Assembly: GCF_003324485.1 (NCBI RefSeq)
Contig: NZ_QODK01000001.1
Coordinates: 682,001-746,000 of the forward strand
Length of the DNA: 64,000 bases
Direction: 5' to 3'
Source of the DNA: Cohaesibacter intestini
Lineage (GTDB): Bacteria > Pseudomonadota > Alphaproteobacteria > Rhizobiales > Cohaesibacteraceae
Positions 17,108 through 27,417 of the stretch are shown here, in pieces; position 1 is the first letter of the stretch; every line of letters starts with the position of its first letter. A program made the translations under genes and the position numbers. A model generated the notes under the pieces. The model searched no databases, was not told the origin of the DNA, and was given only the letters and a program-made list of their open reading frames with translations.

Positions 17108-18628
17108 ATGAGAATGCAGCAAATGGCCACGAAGGAAAATGTTGACATGGAGATGGGTGCGGCAGCTCATCAGTCTTTTCCAGGGGCAGACTCCCAACAA
17201 GAGGAGCCTTCGGTGAAAGTGGGCAAAGAAGACTGGGAACGAGTCAAAAAGAGATTGCAGGCCGAGTTGGGAGAAGACGTCTTCTCCAGCTGGTTTGCCA
17301 GCGTTGAGTTGGAAAGCGAACAGAATGGTCTTGTGACCCTGTCCGTTTCCACTCGCTTCCTGAAATCGTGGATCCAGTCCCATTATGGGGATCTTCTGAT
17401 GGCTTTGTGGCGCGAGGAATGCGAGCAGGTTCGCCGCATTGACCTCTATGTGCGTGGTGCGGTTCGTCCAAAACCTGTCGCAGCCAAACAGCAGCCACAG
17501 CAGGCCGATGCAGCCGCCAAGGATGGCGGCTTTGCGCGCCCACAGGGCGGTATGGCGGCAATCGACGATCAGGATCATGGGGGCGGCTCCCCTCTTGACC
17601 CGCGCCTGACCTTTGACACCTTTGTTGTTGGCCAGTCCAACACGCTGGCCCATGCGGCCGCCAAACAGGTGGCAATGGCCCAGCCCGGTCAGCCGGTTTC
17701 TTTCAATCCCCTGTTCCTGCATGCCTCCGTTGGCCTTGGCAAAACCCATTTGCTGCAGGCGATCGCATGGGAAGCAAAGAAATCCAATCCGACCGCCAAG
17801 GTGTTGTATCTGACCGCCGAACGCTTCATGTATAGCTTCGTGCAGGCGCTCAAGAGCCAGTCGGCGCTCGATTTCAAGGATACCCTGCGCGACATCGACA
17901 TTCTGCTGATCGACGACTTGCAGTTCCTGCAGGGCAAGAGCATTCAGCAGGAATTCTGCCACACCCTGAACAGCCTGATTGATGGCGCACGTCAGGTGGT
18001 GGTGGCTGCCGACCGTCCGCCGGTCGAACTGGAAAGCCTTGATGAGCGTGTCCGCTCGCGTCTGGCCGGTGGCTTGGTCAGCGAATTGCAGCCGCTTGAA
18101 AAAGAGCTGCGTCGCTCGATTCTGGCGGATCGTGCCACCAATGCCTCGCGCCGCGATCCCAATCTGGCGATTCCCGAACTGGTGCTGGATCATGTGGCCG
18201 GTATCATCCGCTCCAATGGTCGTGATCTGGATGGTGCCTTCAACCGCCTGATGGCGCACAATCAACTGACAGGGGCGCCGATCTCGATCGAGATGGCCGA
18301 GCAGGCCCTCAAAGATCTGATCCGCTCGAAAGAGCCGCGCCGCATTCGCATTGAAGACATCCAGCGGGTGGTTTCCAAGCATTATAATGTCTCGCGCTCG
18401 GATCTGTTGTCCTCGCGCCGGACGCGCACCATCGTGCGTCCGCGTCAGATCGCCATGTATCTGTCCAAGATGCTGACCCCACGCTCGCTGCCAGAAATTG
18501 GCCGCCGGTTCGGTGGTCGTGACCACACCACCGTGTTGCATGCGGTGCGCAAGATCGAGGAGCTGGCAGGGTCTGATAATGCGCTGCAGCAGGAAATCGA
18601 AATGCTGAAGCGGAATATTTCCGAATAG
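17108..18628 (+). CDS. dnaA: Chromosomal replication initiator DnaA
   Basis: AAA+ initiator that binds DnaA boxes and melts the origin. The 506-residue protein has domain I (about 40-118, [22 protein letters not shown]), a variable alanine/glutamine-rich domain II (about 120-165) and domain III from LTFDTFVVG. The ATP site is [12 protein letters not shown] (Walker A, 207-218) with Walker [10 protein letters not shown] (266-274). Domain IV carries the DNA-binding signature [15 protein letters not shown] near the C-terminus. The first ATG is used, but ATGs at residues 3 and 6 are also possible and none has a clear Shine-Dalgarno. dnaN follows after 262 bases. Confidence 0.97.
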   Translation: MRMQQMATKENVDMEMGAAAHQSFPGADSQQEEPSVKVGKEDWERVKKRLQAELGEDVFSSWFASVELESEQNGLVTLSVSTRFLKSWIQSHYGDLLMALWREECEQVRRIDLYVRGAVRPKPVAAKQQPQQADAAAKDGGFARPQGGMAAIDDQDHGGGSPLDPRLTFDTFVVGQSNTLAHAAAKQVAMAQPGQPVSFNPLFLHASVGLGKTHLLQAIAWEAKKSNPTAKVLYLTAERFMYSFVQALKSQSALDFKDTLRDIDILLIDDLQFLQGKSIQQEFCHTLNSLIDGARQVVVAADRPPVELESLDERVRSRLAGGLVSELQPLEKELRRSILADRATNASRRDPNLAIPELVLDHVAGIIRSNGRDLDGAFNRLMAHNQLTGAPISIEMAEQALKDLIRSKEPRRIRIEDIQRVVSKHYNVSRSDLLSSRRTRTIVRPRQIAMYLSKMLTPRSLPEIGRRFGGRDHTTVLHAVRKIEELAGSDNALQQEIEMLKRNISE

Positions 18629-18665
18629 GCTTTCGGTATTTGCTTTAGAATCGTGGAGAAAAGTG

Positions 18666-18697
18666 AGGGGATCGCGCGGGAATCGCGCCGATCCCCT
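18666..18697 (+). terminator. Stable hairpin after dnaA
   Basis: AGGGGATCG (18666-18674) pairs perfectly with CGATCCCCT (18689-18697), and CGCG repeats allow further pairing in the loop. The tail is CTTGCC, with only two Ts, so it may reduce rather than stop transcription from dnaA into dnaN. Confidence 0.5.
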
Positions 18698-18890
18698 TGC
18701 CATATCACGTCAATCGGGTCAAAGTTGCTTCCCCACCAGTCAACCGATCGTGGTTTCGCACGTGCGTTCATGCTGTCGGATTGCAAGGCTTCACATGAGG
18801 CGCGCACTGCAGATCTGCTGATCGGCGCGACCATTTGAGGGGCTTCGTGGGGATGCGTTAGTAAATTAATATTGCAGGGAGATTTCGGAT

Positions 18891-20009
18891 ATGAAGGTCA
18901 CTCTTGAACGGGCAACTCTTCTGAAGTCACTGAACCATGTCCATCGGGTCGTTGAACGCCGGAACACCATTCCCATCCTTTCGAATGTGCTGTTGCGCGC
19001 CGAGGGCGGTGACCTGATTTTCAAGGCGACCGATCTGGATCTCGAAGTGCTGGAAACGGCGCCTGCCATGGTCGAAATTGGCGGTGCGACCACCGTGCCT
19101 GCCCATATGCTCTACGACATTGTCCGCAAGCTGCCCGATGGCTCGGAAGTGACGCTGGAGACCAATGAAGACCAGACCGCTTTGGCGATTGTCGCTGGCC
19201 GGTCCCACTTCACCTTACAGGTTTTGCCGATCACCGACTTCCCGGACATCACGGCAGGGGAATTTTCGCATACATTCTCGATTCCTGCTCTGGATCTGAA
19301 ACGGTTGATCGATCACACCCAGTTTGCGATCTCGACCGAGGAAACCCGCTATTATCTCAATGGCATCTATGTCCATAGCCTTGATCTGGCAGGCGTTTCC
19401 ACCCTTCGCGCAGTGGCCACCGACGGCCACCGTTTGGCACAGGCCCAGATGCCAGCACCTGAAGGTGCGCAAGGCATGCCTGGCGTGATTGTGCCGCGCA
19501 AGACGGTGCTGGAAGTCCAGAAGCTGATCGAAGATCCGGAAGCCAACATTGCGGTGGAACTGTCCGAGACCAAGATCCGCCTGACCATCGGTCCGGTTGT
19601 TCTGACTTCCAAGCTGATCGACGGCACCTTCCCTGACTATGAAAAGGTCATTCCGAAGGGCAATGACAAGGTGATGAAGGTCGAGAATGGGGTCTTTGCC
19701 CAGTCTGTCGACCGCGTGTCGACCGTCTCCAACGAGCGCGGCCGCGCGGTCAAGCTGAGCCTTGAAGAGGGCCGTCTGGTGCTCTCCGTTTCCAACCCGG
19801 ATTCAGGCACAGCGACTGACGAGGTGCTGGTTGATTATGCGTCCGAACCGATGGAAATCGGCTTCAATGCCCGCTATCTGCTCGACATCACCAACCAGCT
19901 GGAAAGCGACCAGACTTGCTTCCGTCTGGCGGATTCAGGCTCACCGACCCTCATTCATGATGAAGGCAATGACAGCACCCTCTATGTGCTGATGCCGATG
20001 CGTGTCTAG
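18891..20009 (+). CDS. dnaN: DNA polymerase III beta clamp
   Basis: Ring-shaped sliding clamp that holds DNA polymerase III on DNA. The product is 372 residues with the three-fold repeated clamp domains. It begins MKVTLERATLLKSLNHVHRVVERRNTIPILSNV and has the family's central YYLNGIYVH and ATDGHRLAQ motifs (about 160-195). It ends in YVLMPMRV, the conserved MPMRV tail that forms part of the partner-peptide pocket. AGGGAG about nine bases upstream supports the ATG. Its own terminator follows at 20037-20058, before recF. Confidence 0.98.
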   Translation: MKVTLERATLLKSLNHVHRVVERRNTIPILSNVLLRAEGGDLIFKATDLDLEVLETAPAMVEIGGATTVPAHMLYDIVRKLPDGSEVTLETNEDQTALAIVAGRSHFTLQVLPITDFPDITAGEFSHTFSIPALDLKRLIDHTQFAISTEETRYYLNGIYVHSLDLAGVSTLRAVATDGHRLAQAQMPAPEGAQGMPGVIVPRKTVLEVQKLIEDPEANIAVELSETKIRLTIGPVVLTSKLIDGTFPDYEKVIPKGNDKVMKVENGVFAQSVDRVSTVSNERGRAVKLSLEEGRLVLSVSNPDSGTATDEVLVDYASEPMEIGFNARYLLDITNQLESDQTCFRLADSGSPTLIHDEGNDSTLYVLMPMRV

Positions 20010-20036
20010 GGTAAAGCCCTTGATGATGGACAATGA

Positions 20037-20058
20037 GGGCGCAGTTTGCGCCCTTTTT
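20037..20058 (+). terminator. Terminator of dnaN
   Basis: GGGCGC (20037-20042) and GCGCCC (20048-20053) pair around AGTTT and are followed by five Ts. It starts 27 bases after the dnaN stop, so recF probably has its own promoter or depends on readthrough. Confidence 0.85.
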
Positions 20059-20146
20059 GACTCCTGACCTTTTTTGGAAGTGTGACCGTGACGGGATGAA
20101 AGAGCCGCTTGCAATGACAGGCATCAAGCCAAATCACGAGGACGGT

Positions 20147-21334
20147 ATGTCCGAGACCTCAGAAGCCATCGGTGGGGCTGTCTCGAGCGTGGACCGGATT
20201 GTTGCCTCCTCGGTCACCCTGTCAGACTTTCGCAACTACACGTCCCTATCTTTGCCGCTCAGCGGTCGTCATGTGGTGCTAACCGGGGCCAATGGCTCGG
20301 GCAAGACCAATTTGCTGGAAGCCATTTCCTTTCTGTCGCCTGGACGCGGTCTGCGCCGCGTTGCCTATCCGGACATTGCCCGGGAAGGGGCGTCGGGCAG
20401 CTGGGCAGTCTCCGTCGCATTGAGCACCCCCTATGGTGACGTCAAGCTCGGCACGGGCTTGCAGCCGGGGCCCGACGGCAGCTTGCAGCGACGGATCCGG
20501 ATCAATGGCGCCCCGGCGCGCTCTGCCGAAGCGATGGCCGAGCATGTCAGCGTCTTGTGGCTGACACCGCAAATGGACAGCCTGTTTACCGGGGCGGCGT
20601 CCGAGCGGCGCAAATGGCTTGACCGGATGGTGCTGGCCATCGACAAGGGCCACGGGGCGCGGGTCAACGCGTTTGAGAAAGCCATGCGCCAGCGGAATCG
20701 ACTGCTGGAAGACAGCCCGAATGAACGGGTCTGGCTCGATGGCATCGAAGGGCAAATGGCGGAATATGGTTCGGCCATTGCCACCGCGCGGGCTGAAATG
20801 ATTTCGTTCCTGAATCGATCCCTGACAATCCTGCATGGAACAGAGGCCAAATCAGCCTTTCCGAATGCGCTTTTGGCGCTGGAGGGTCTGTTGGAGGTGG
20901 AGGCCTTCAATCGCCCGGCCATTGACAGCGAAGAGCATTATCGCAGCCTGCTGGCCAAGATGCGCCACAGGGATCGGGCCGCAGGGCGGACGCTGGAAGG
21001 ACCGCATCGCTCGGACCTCTTGGTCCGTCATGGGCCGAAGGATATGCCGGCGGCCAAATGCTCGACCGGCGAGCAGAAGGCGTTGCTGCTGGGCATTGTG
21101 CTGGCTCATGCCCATCTGGTGGCGGAACGGCGCGGCCGAACTCCGCTGGTGCTGCTCGATGAAGTGGCGGCCCATCTTGATGAGAGCCGCAGGCTCGCCC
21201 TGTTCGATTTGTTGGATCGGCTCGGATGTCAGGCCTGGGTGACGGGAACCGATGACGCGGTCTTTGCTCCGCTGGGGGACCGAGCCGAGCGGTTCCATGT
21301 AGAGATGGGTATCGTGGAAAAAGTCAGCGCCTGA
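20147..21334 (+). CDS. recF: DNA replication and repair protein RecF
   Basis: SMC-like ATPase that helps load RecA at single-strand gaps (RecFOR pathway). From the ATG at 20147 (GAGG six bases upstream) it has 395 residues. It shows TLSDFRNYTSLSLPL, Walker A TGANGSGKTNLLEAISFLSPGRGLR, the family-specific RRKWLDRMVLAID segment, GPHRSDLLV, the ABC signature region CSTGEQKALLLGIVLAHA and Walker B PLVLLDEVAAHLD. Earlier in-frame starts at 20033, 20096 and 20114 are open but carry a non-conserved N-terminus. It sits directly after dnaN, as in many bacteria. Confidence 0.95.
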   Translation: MSETSEAIGGAVSSVDRIVASSVTLSDFRNYTSLSLPLSGRHVVLTGANGSGKTNLLEAISFLSPGRGLRRVAYPDIAREGASGSWAVSVALSTPYGDVKLGTGLQPGPDGSLQRRIRINGAPARSAEAMAEHVSVLWLTPQMDSLFTGAASERRKWLDRMVLAIDKGHGARVNAFEKAMRQRNRLLEDSPNERVWLDGIEGQMAEYGSAIATARAEMISFLNRSLTILHGTEAKSAFPNALLALEGLLEVEAFNRPAIDSEEHYRSLLAKMRHRDRAAGRTLEGPHRSDLLVRHGPKDMPAAKCSTGEQKALLLGIVLAHAHLVAERRGRTPLVLLDEVAAHLDESRRLALFDLLDRLGCQAWVTGTDDAVFAPLGDRAERFHVEMGIVEKVSA

Positions 21335-21358
21335 ATGGGTCATACAGAGTGGAAAGAC

Positions 21359-21378
21359 AGGTGCAAAGCACCTATAAT
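21359..21378 (+). promoter_or_regulatory. Dyad plus TATAAT box before alaE
   Basis: AGGTGC (21359-21364) and GCACCT (21368-21373) form a perfect dyad with AAA between them. A consensus TATAAT (21373-21378) overlaps its right arm. A start seven bases downstream would fall on the A of the alaE ATG. The matching -35 region is poor, so a repressor- or activator-dependent promoter is possible but unproven. Confidence 0.4.
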
Positions 21379-21384
21379 TGCCGC

Positions 21385-21789
21385 ATGAAACGTCTTATCG
21401 TCGACACTTCCGTCACCATTTTGTTTTTCACCGTGGTGGCCAGTTTTACCGAGCTGGTCATTGCCGGAATGCCGCTTGAAACCGTCCTGCTGACCCGACT
21501 GGTGATGATGCCTGTTATGATTCTGACCGGTCGGCCTTACGGCCTTTACCGCGATTGGTGGATGATGAGGGTCCCTCCGGGTTCCACAAACATGCGAACC
21601 ATCCTAGACATCATCGCATTCTTGAGCTTTCAAGTCCCTGTTTATGTTGCTACATTGCTCTTTGCTGGTGCCCAGTGGAGTGCAATTGTTACTGCAGTCA
21701 GTTCGGCTTTGCTCCTGATGGTGCTTGTCAGTCGTCCGTTCGGACTGGTGCTTGACTTTGCCCGTCGCAAGGCTGGTGTTGCTGTCTAG
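21385..21789 (+). CDS. alaE: L-alanine exporter AlaE family protein
   Basis: Small inner-membrane exporter, 134 residues with four hydrophobic segments. It matches Escherichia coli AlaE along its length: TRLVMMPVMILTGRPYGLYRD corresponds to the [20 protein letters not shown] region, and ILDIIAFLSFQVPVYV to ILAYVTFQSPVYV. GAQWSAIVTAVSS and the final PFGLVLDFARR also match. It should export L-alanine or small dipeptide-derived amino acids. The ATG at 21385 is chosen because it begins at the family's N-terminus; an in-frame GTG at 21349 would add 12 residues. There is no usual ribosome site before the ATG. Its position between recF and gyrB has no obvious functional logic. Confidence 0.85.
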   Translation: MKRLIVDTSVTILFFTVVASFTELVIAGMPLETVLLTRLVMMPVMILTGRPYGLYRDWWMMRVPPGSTNMRTILDIIAFLSFQVPVYVATLLFAGAQWSAIVTAVSSALLLMVLVSRPFGLVLDFARRKAGVAV

Positions 21790-21840
21790 GCAGATACACA
21801 GATGACATAGACAAGCAAGGCATGGATCGAGGGAAGAAGC

Positions 21841-22284
21841 ATGGTCAAGAAAAGGCGCAAATGGCGGTTTTCCAACTCGCCCAACAGTCTCATCATCATG
21901 GTTCTGTCGGTCTCGGCTCTGGTGATGCTGTGGATCGGCGGTGGGCCATTTCTCAATCCGCGCGAGGCCGATGACAGCGTTCTCAAAAGTGGTCTCAACA
22001 GCGAAGAAATCCGCAGGGCCGGGCACAGGCTCTATAATGCCCAATGCTTGAATTGCCACGGGGTGAATGGACGCGGTACCAGCTTTGGCCCACCCCTCGT
22101 CCATGGTCTTTACGAGCGCTCCAAATTGCCGGATCGGGCCTTCCTGCAGGCGATCTTTTATGGCACGCCGCAGAAGCACTGGTCCTATGGTCCGATGGAA
22201 CCGCTTGAGGGGATCAGTCAGGTCGAGGCAGCACAGATTCTGGCCTATATCCGGACCCGTCAGGACGCTTTGAAAAACCGCTAA
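21841..22284 (+). CDS. Membrane-anchored monohaem cytochrome c
   Basis: A 147-residue class I-like cytochrome c. A positively charged start (MVKKRRKWRF) and one hydrophobic segment (about 17-33) form an uncleaved N-terminal anchor or signal. The haem site is CLNCH (about 68-72) in LYNAQCLNCHGVNGRGTSFGPPL, and a distal methionine in YGPMEPLEGISQ is a likely sixth ligand. The ending ILAYIRTRQ is typical of small cytochrome c domains. AGGGAAG upstream supports the ATG. It probably shuttles electrons at the periplasmic face; the partner is not evident because no oxidase genes are nearby. Confidence 0.85.
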   Translation: MVKKRRKWRFSNSPNSLIIMVLSVSALVMLWIGGGPFLNPREADDSVLKSGLNSEEIRRAGHRLYNAQCLNCHGVNGRGTSFGPPLVHGLYERSKLPDRAFLQAIFYGTPQKHWSYGPMEPLEGISQVEAAQILAYIRTRQDALKNR

Positions 22285-22450
22285 TTTCCGCCCGCTACGC
22301 CGCCTTTTGGGGCAGCTTTCACATTCCGTCTGCAAACTCTCCACAATGGCCCCGAACAAGTGAGCTTTGCGAGGGGTTGAGGGGCTCGTGGAGTTGAATG
22401 CGGCGCGAAACAACGTATAAGTGAAGGGTTAGTTCCCAGCCTAAGGATGA

Positions 22451-24889
<2,439 letters not shown>

Positions 24890-24901
24890 CGGGGCTCGGG
24901 C

Positions 24902-25327
24902 GTGACCAATGCCAAGGACATCATAGCCGCCCTTGAGATGCAACCGCATCCCGAGGGCGGCTATTTTTCTGAGACCTTCCGGGATGGTGACGGTCCGGAA
25001 GGACGCGGCCATTCCACCGCCATCTATTATCTGCTGGAAGCGGGAGACCGGTCCCACTGGCACCGGGTGGATGCCACCGAGATCTGGTTCTGGCATGGGG
25101 GCGCGCCCCTGTTGCTGCGGCAATCAGCGGATGGCAAAGGGTCGGAAAGCCGGACATTGGGGCCGAATATTCTGGCCGGTGAACGTCCCCAAATCATCGT
25201 GCCGCGCCACCATTGGCAATCGGCTGAAAGCCTTGGGGACTGGACGCTGGTCAGCTGCACGGTCGCGCCGGGTTTCGTATTTGACGGCTTTGAGATGGCG
25301 TCTCCCGATTGGCAACCGGGCCAATAG
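24902..25327 (+). CDS. Cupin, DUF985 family
   Basis: A 141-residue single-domain cupin of the DUF985 (cupin_5) group, cytoplasmic. It starts with a GTG 12 bases after gyrB and shows the family's opening pattern, EMQPHPEGGYFSETFR (12-27). The double-stranded beta-helix core follows: AIYYLLEAGDRSHWHRVDATEIWFWHGG, then PRHHWQSAESLGDWTLVSCTVAPGF and the ending FDGFEMASPDWQPG. The conserved histidines SHWHR could hold a metal. The biochemical role of this family is not settled. The tight spacing suggests cotranscription with gyrB. Confidence 0.87.
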   Translation: MTNAKDIIAALEMQPHPEGGYFSETFRDGDGPEGRGHSTAIYYLLEAGDRSHWHRVDATEIWFWHGGAPLLLRQSADGKGSESRTLGPNILAGERPQIIVPRHHWQSAESLGDWTLVSCTVAPGFVFDGFEMASPDWQPGQ

Positions 25328-25689
25328 AAGCCCGGCTTAACTTCGAGCCGCCCGCAGGACCGTTCCTTGTCCTTCACGCCACAGTGTGTCCCCGCCTATA
25401 GACTGCAGAATGGTGCATAAGCGGACGGGGCTTGAACGGAACAATCTTGTCAAAAGCCACGCAAGCTGCCTAAGATGCGCTGTCCCGATGGTCATCCATG
25501 CCTAAGATCGGCAAACCGTCCGGTCCAACAGATCGACACAGCAACCCAACCCAACAAGGAGGAAGATTATGGATCGCTTAACTTACCTCCGGGCAATGGC
25601 TGTCTGATGATAGTCCTGATCTTGCCTGGACCCACCGGCCCTGCCGAAAGGCTTGCGCCGTCGATGATCTTTTACCCATAGGCAAGACA
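25328..25689. other. Intergenic region before rsgA
   Basis: These 362 bases contain one interesting item, a 12-codon ORF with a perfect Shine-Dalgarno (25557-25607, listed separately). Otherwise there is no terminator-like hairpin with a T-run after the cupin gene and no ORF with a recognisable product. Confidence 0.45.
25569..25607 (+). other. 12-codon ORF with perfect Shine-Dalgarno upstream of rsgA
   Basis: AGGAGG at 25557-25562 lies six bases before an ATG that opens MDRLTYLRAMAV and then meets TGA, with further TGA and TAG stops immediately after. The peptide looks like the N-terminus of many LysR-type regulators (MDRLxxLRAF-type), so it may be the remnant of a decayed regulator gene. 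The alternative is a leader peptide for rsgA, 83 bases downstream. No homology beyond the 12 residues was seen. Confidence 0.4.
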
Positions 25690-26787
25690 ATGATGTCTTT
25701 TGAAGACTTTCTGGGCAAGGCACCTGCCCCCAAGGCCGGTCGGAGCTTGTCCGATCTGGGCTTTGGCAGCCATTTCACACGCCAACTCGAACTTGACGAG
25801 TTGGAGACCCTGACCCCCTATCGCATCAGTGAAATTCAACGCTCCGTCGTGGTTGGCATGGGGGCAGCAGAGACCCGCACCCTGCGCACACCGCACAAAG
25901 TGCCGACCTCGGCCTTTGGTGTCGGAGACTGGGTGCTGGCGGATCATACCGACCAGATCACCCGTCGCCTTGATCCCTATAGTGCACTCATTCGCCGGGC
26001 GGCAGGCACCGATGTGTCTGAACAGATCATGGCGACCAATGTCGACGTGCTGTTCATCGTCACCTCCTGCAATGACGATTTCAATCTGGCGCGTCTGGAG
26101 CGGTTTCTGGCGCTGGCCAAGGATGCCGAGGTGGATTCGGTGATCCTGATCACCAAGGTGGATCTATGTGACGAGCCTGACAGCTATCTCGATCAGGCCC
26201 GTGGCCTGATGAAGGGACTGGAGGTCATGGGGTTGAATGCCAAGGACGAGCATGCGGTGGAGCAATTGTCGCCCTGGTGTCGCCGAGGCAAGACCATCGC
26301 CATGGTCGGCTCCTCCGGTGTTGGCAAAACCACCTTGCTGAACGGTCTGACCGGTCGGGAAGATGCCACCCGGGCCATTCGCGAAGACGATGCCAAGGGA
26401 CGGCATACCACCACCTACCGGTCACTGCATCCGACACTCAACGGCGCATGGCTGGTGGATACGCCGGGCATTCGCGCCCTGCGGCTGCATGAAAAAAGCA
26501 CCGGCATCGAGCAGGTATTCGACGATATTGTTGACCTGGCCAGCCGCTGTAAGTTCAATGATTGCCAGCATGAATCCGAGCCGAAATGCGCTGTTCAGGC
26601 GGCCATTGAAGCAGGAGAGCTGGAACCGGAACGGCTCGATCGCTGGCGCAAATTGCAGGCCGAGGACAATCGCAACAGCGAAAGCATTGCTGAAAGCCGC
26701 AAGCGCACCCGCGCCTTTGGCAAGATGGTGAAATCGGCAATTCAGGAAAGCGAACGGGCCAAGGGACGGCATCGGGATGGCGACTGA
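25690..26787 (+). CDS. rsgA: Ribosome small-subunit-dependent GTPase A
   Basis: Circularly permuted GTPase that acts in late 30S subunit maturation. The product is 365 residues. The order of GTP motifs is permuted as expected: ITKVDL (G4, about 155-160) comes before GSSGVGKTTLLNGL (G1, about 206-219), then GRHTTTYRSL (G2) and LVDTPGIRAL (G3). The C-terminal zinc-binding knuckle CKFNDCQHESEPKCAV is complete. An N-terminal OB-like domain precedes. The first of two consecutive ATGs is used. The next gene overlaps its end by 11 bases, so the two are likely translated together. Confidence 0.95.
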   Translation: MMSFEDFLGKAPAPKAGRSLSDLGFGSHFTRQLELDELETLTPYRISEIQRSVVVGMGAAETRTLRTPHKVPTSAFGVGDWVLADHTDQITRRLDPYSALIRRAAGTDVSEQIMATNVDVLFIVTSCNDDFNLARLERFLALAKDAEVDSVILITKVDLCDEPDSYLDQARGLMKGLEVMGLNAKDEHAVEQLSPWCRRGKTIAMVGSSGVGKTTLLNGLTGREDATRAIREDDAKGRHTTTYRSLHPTLNGAWLVDTPGIRALRLHEKSTGIEQVFDDIVDLASRCKFNDCQHESEPKCAVQAAIEAGELEPERLDRWRKLQAEDNRNSESIAESRKRTRAFGKMVKSAIQESERAKGRHRDGD

Positions 26788-27367
26788 GACAGAGACTGAG
26801 ACTGGGACGACACCAAGCCAGATCCTGTTACTGCATGGTGCGTCTTCCTCAGGCAAATCGACATTGGCAAGGGCGCTGCAAAGCGCCCTTCCTTTGCCTT
26901 TCTGGCATATTTCCATCGACCATTTGCGGGATTCCGGCGTTCTGCCCAGCGCCCGCTTCAAGGCTGGCGATTTTGACTGGCGGGCCGCCAAGCCGAAATT
27001 TTTCGATGGCTATCACCGCAGCCTCGCCGCCTATGCCGAAGCGGGCAATCATCTGATAGTCGAGCATATTCTTGATCAGGAGGGCATGTTCGAGCAGCTG
27101 GTGACGCTGTTCGCGCCCTTTGATGTCTATTTCGTCGCGCTCCATTGTCCGCCCGATCTGCTGGCCGAGCGGGAGCGTTTGCGTGGAGACCGCCCTATTG
27201 GCATCGCGGTCGCCGACTATCACAGCATCCATCAGGGTCGGGACTATGATTTAGAGGTCGAGGCCCTTTGGCCGCTTGATCAACAGGTGATGGCGGTGAT
27301 GGAAGGTTGGGCAACGCAAAAAGGCCCATCGGTGTTTCGACGGGCCTTTCAAATGCGGTCTCAATAG
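26777..27367 (+). CDS. P-loop kinase similar to chloramphenicol phosphotransferase
   Basis: A 196-residue P-loop protein. After a low-complexity start (MATETETETGTT) comes Walker A in LLLHGASSSGKSTLARAL, then HISIDHLRDSG and HLIVEHILDQEG (possible catalytic acid region). FVALHCPPDLLAERERLRGDR is typical of the CPT-like/zeta-toxin-related kinases. Its substrate here is unknown; real chloramphenicol resistance is not implied. The start lies inside the end of rsgA (11-base overlap), which fits coupling. The last 17 codons contain a hairpin that appears to be the terminator of the convergent oxidoreductase gene. Confidence 0.8.
   Translation: MATETETETGTTPSQILLLHGASSSGKSTLARALQSALPLPFWHISIDHLRDSGVLPSARFKAGDFDWRAAKPKFFDGYHRSLAAYAEAGNHLIVEHILDQEGMFEQLVTLFAPFDVYFVALHCPPDLLAERERLRGDRPIGIAVADYHSIHQGRDYDLEVEALWPLDQQVMAVMEGWATQKGPSVFRRAFQMRSQ
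27315..27349 (-). terminator. Terminator of the oxidoreductase gene inside the CPT-like gene
   Basis: Read on the minus strand, AAAGGCCC (27349-27342) pairs with GGGCCTTT (27327-27320) and continues into a run of five Ts. It lies about 70 bases after the stop of the minus-strand quinone oxidoreductase gene but within the 3' coding end of the plus-strand neighbour. On the plus strand it has only three Ts. Confidence 0.65.
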
Positions 27368-27417
27368 CCAATATATGGCCAAAATCAGTCATCGTTACGA
27401 CAACGACATGATTTCCC

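Noticed and set aside
15766-18890. Chromosome replication origin around dnaA
   Set aside because: No cluster of TTATCCACA-like boxes was found around dnaA; a single weak match lies before gyrB. In many alphaproteobacteria the origin is elsewhere.
26777-27367. Chloramphenicol resistance gene
   Set aside because: Only the P-loop kinase fold is shared with chloramphenicol phosphotransferase; such proteins are widespread and the substrate cannot be inferred.
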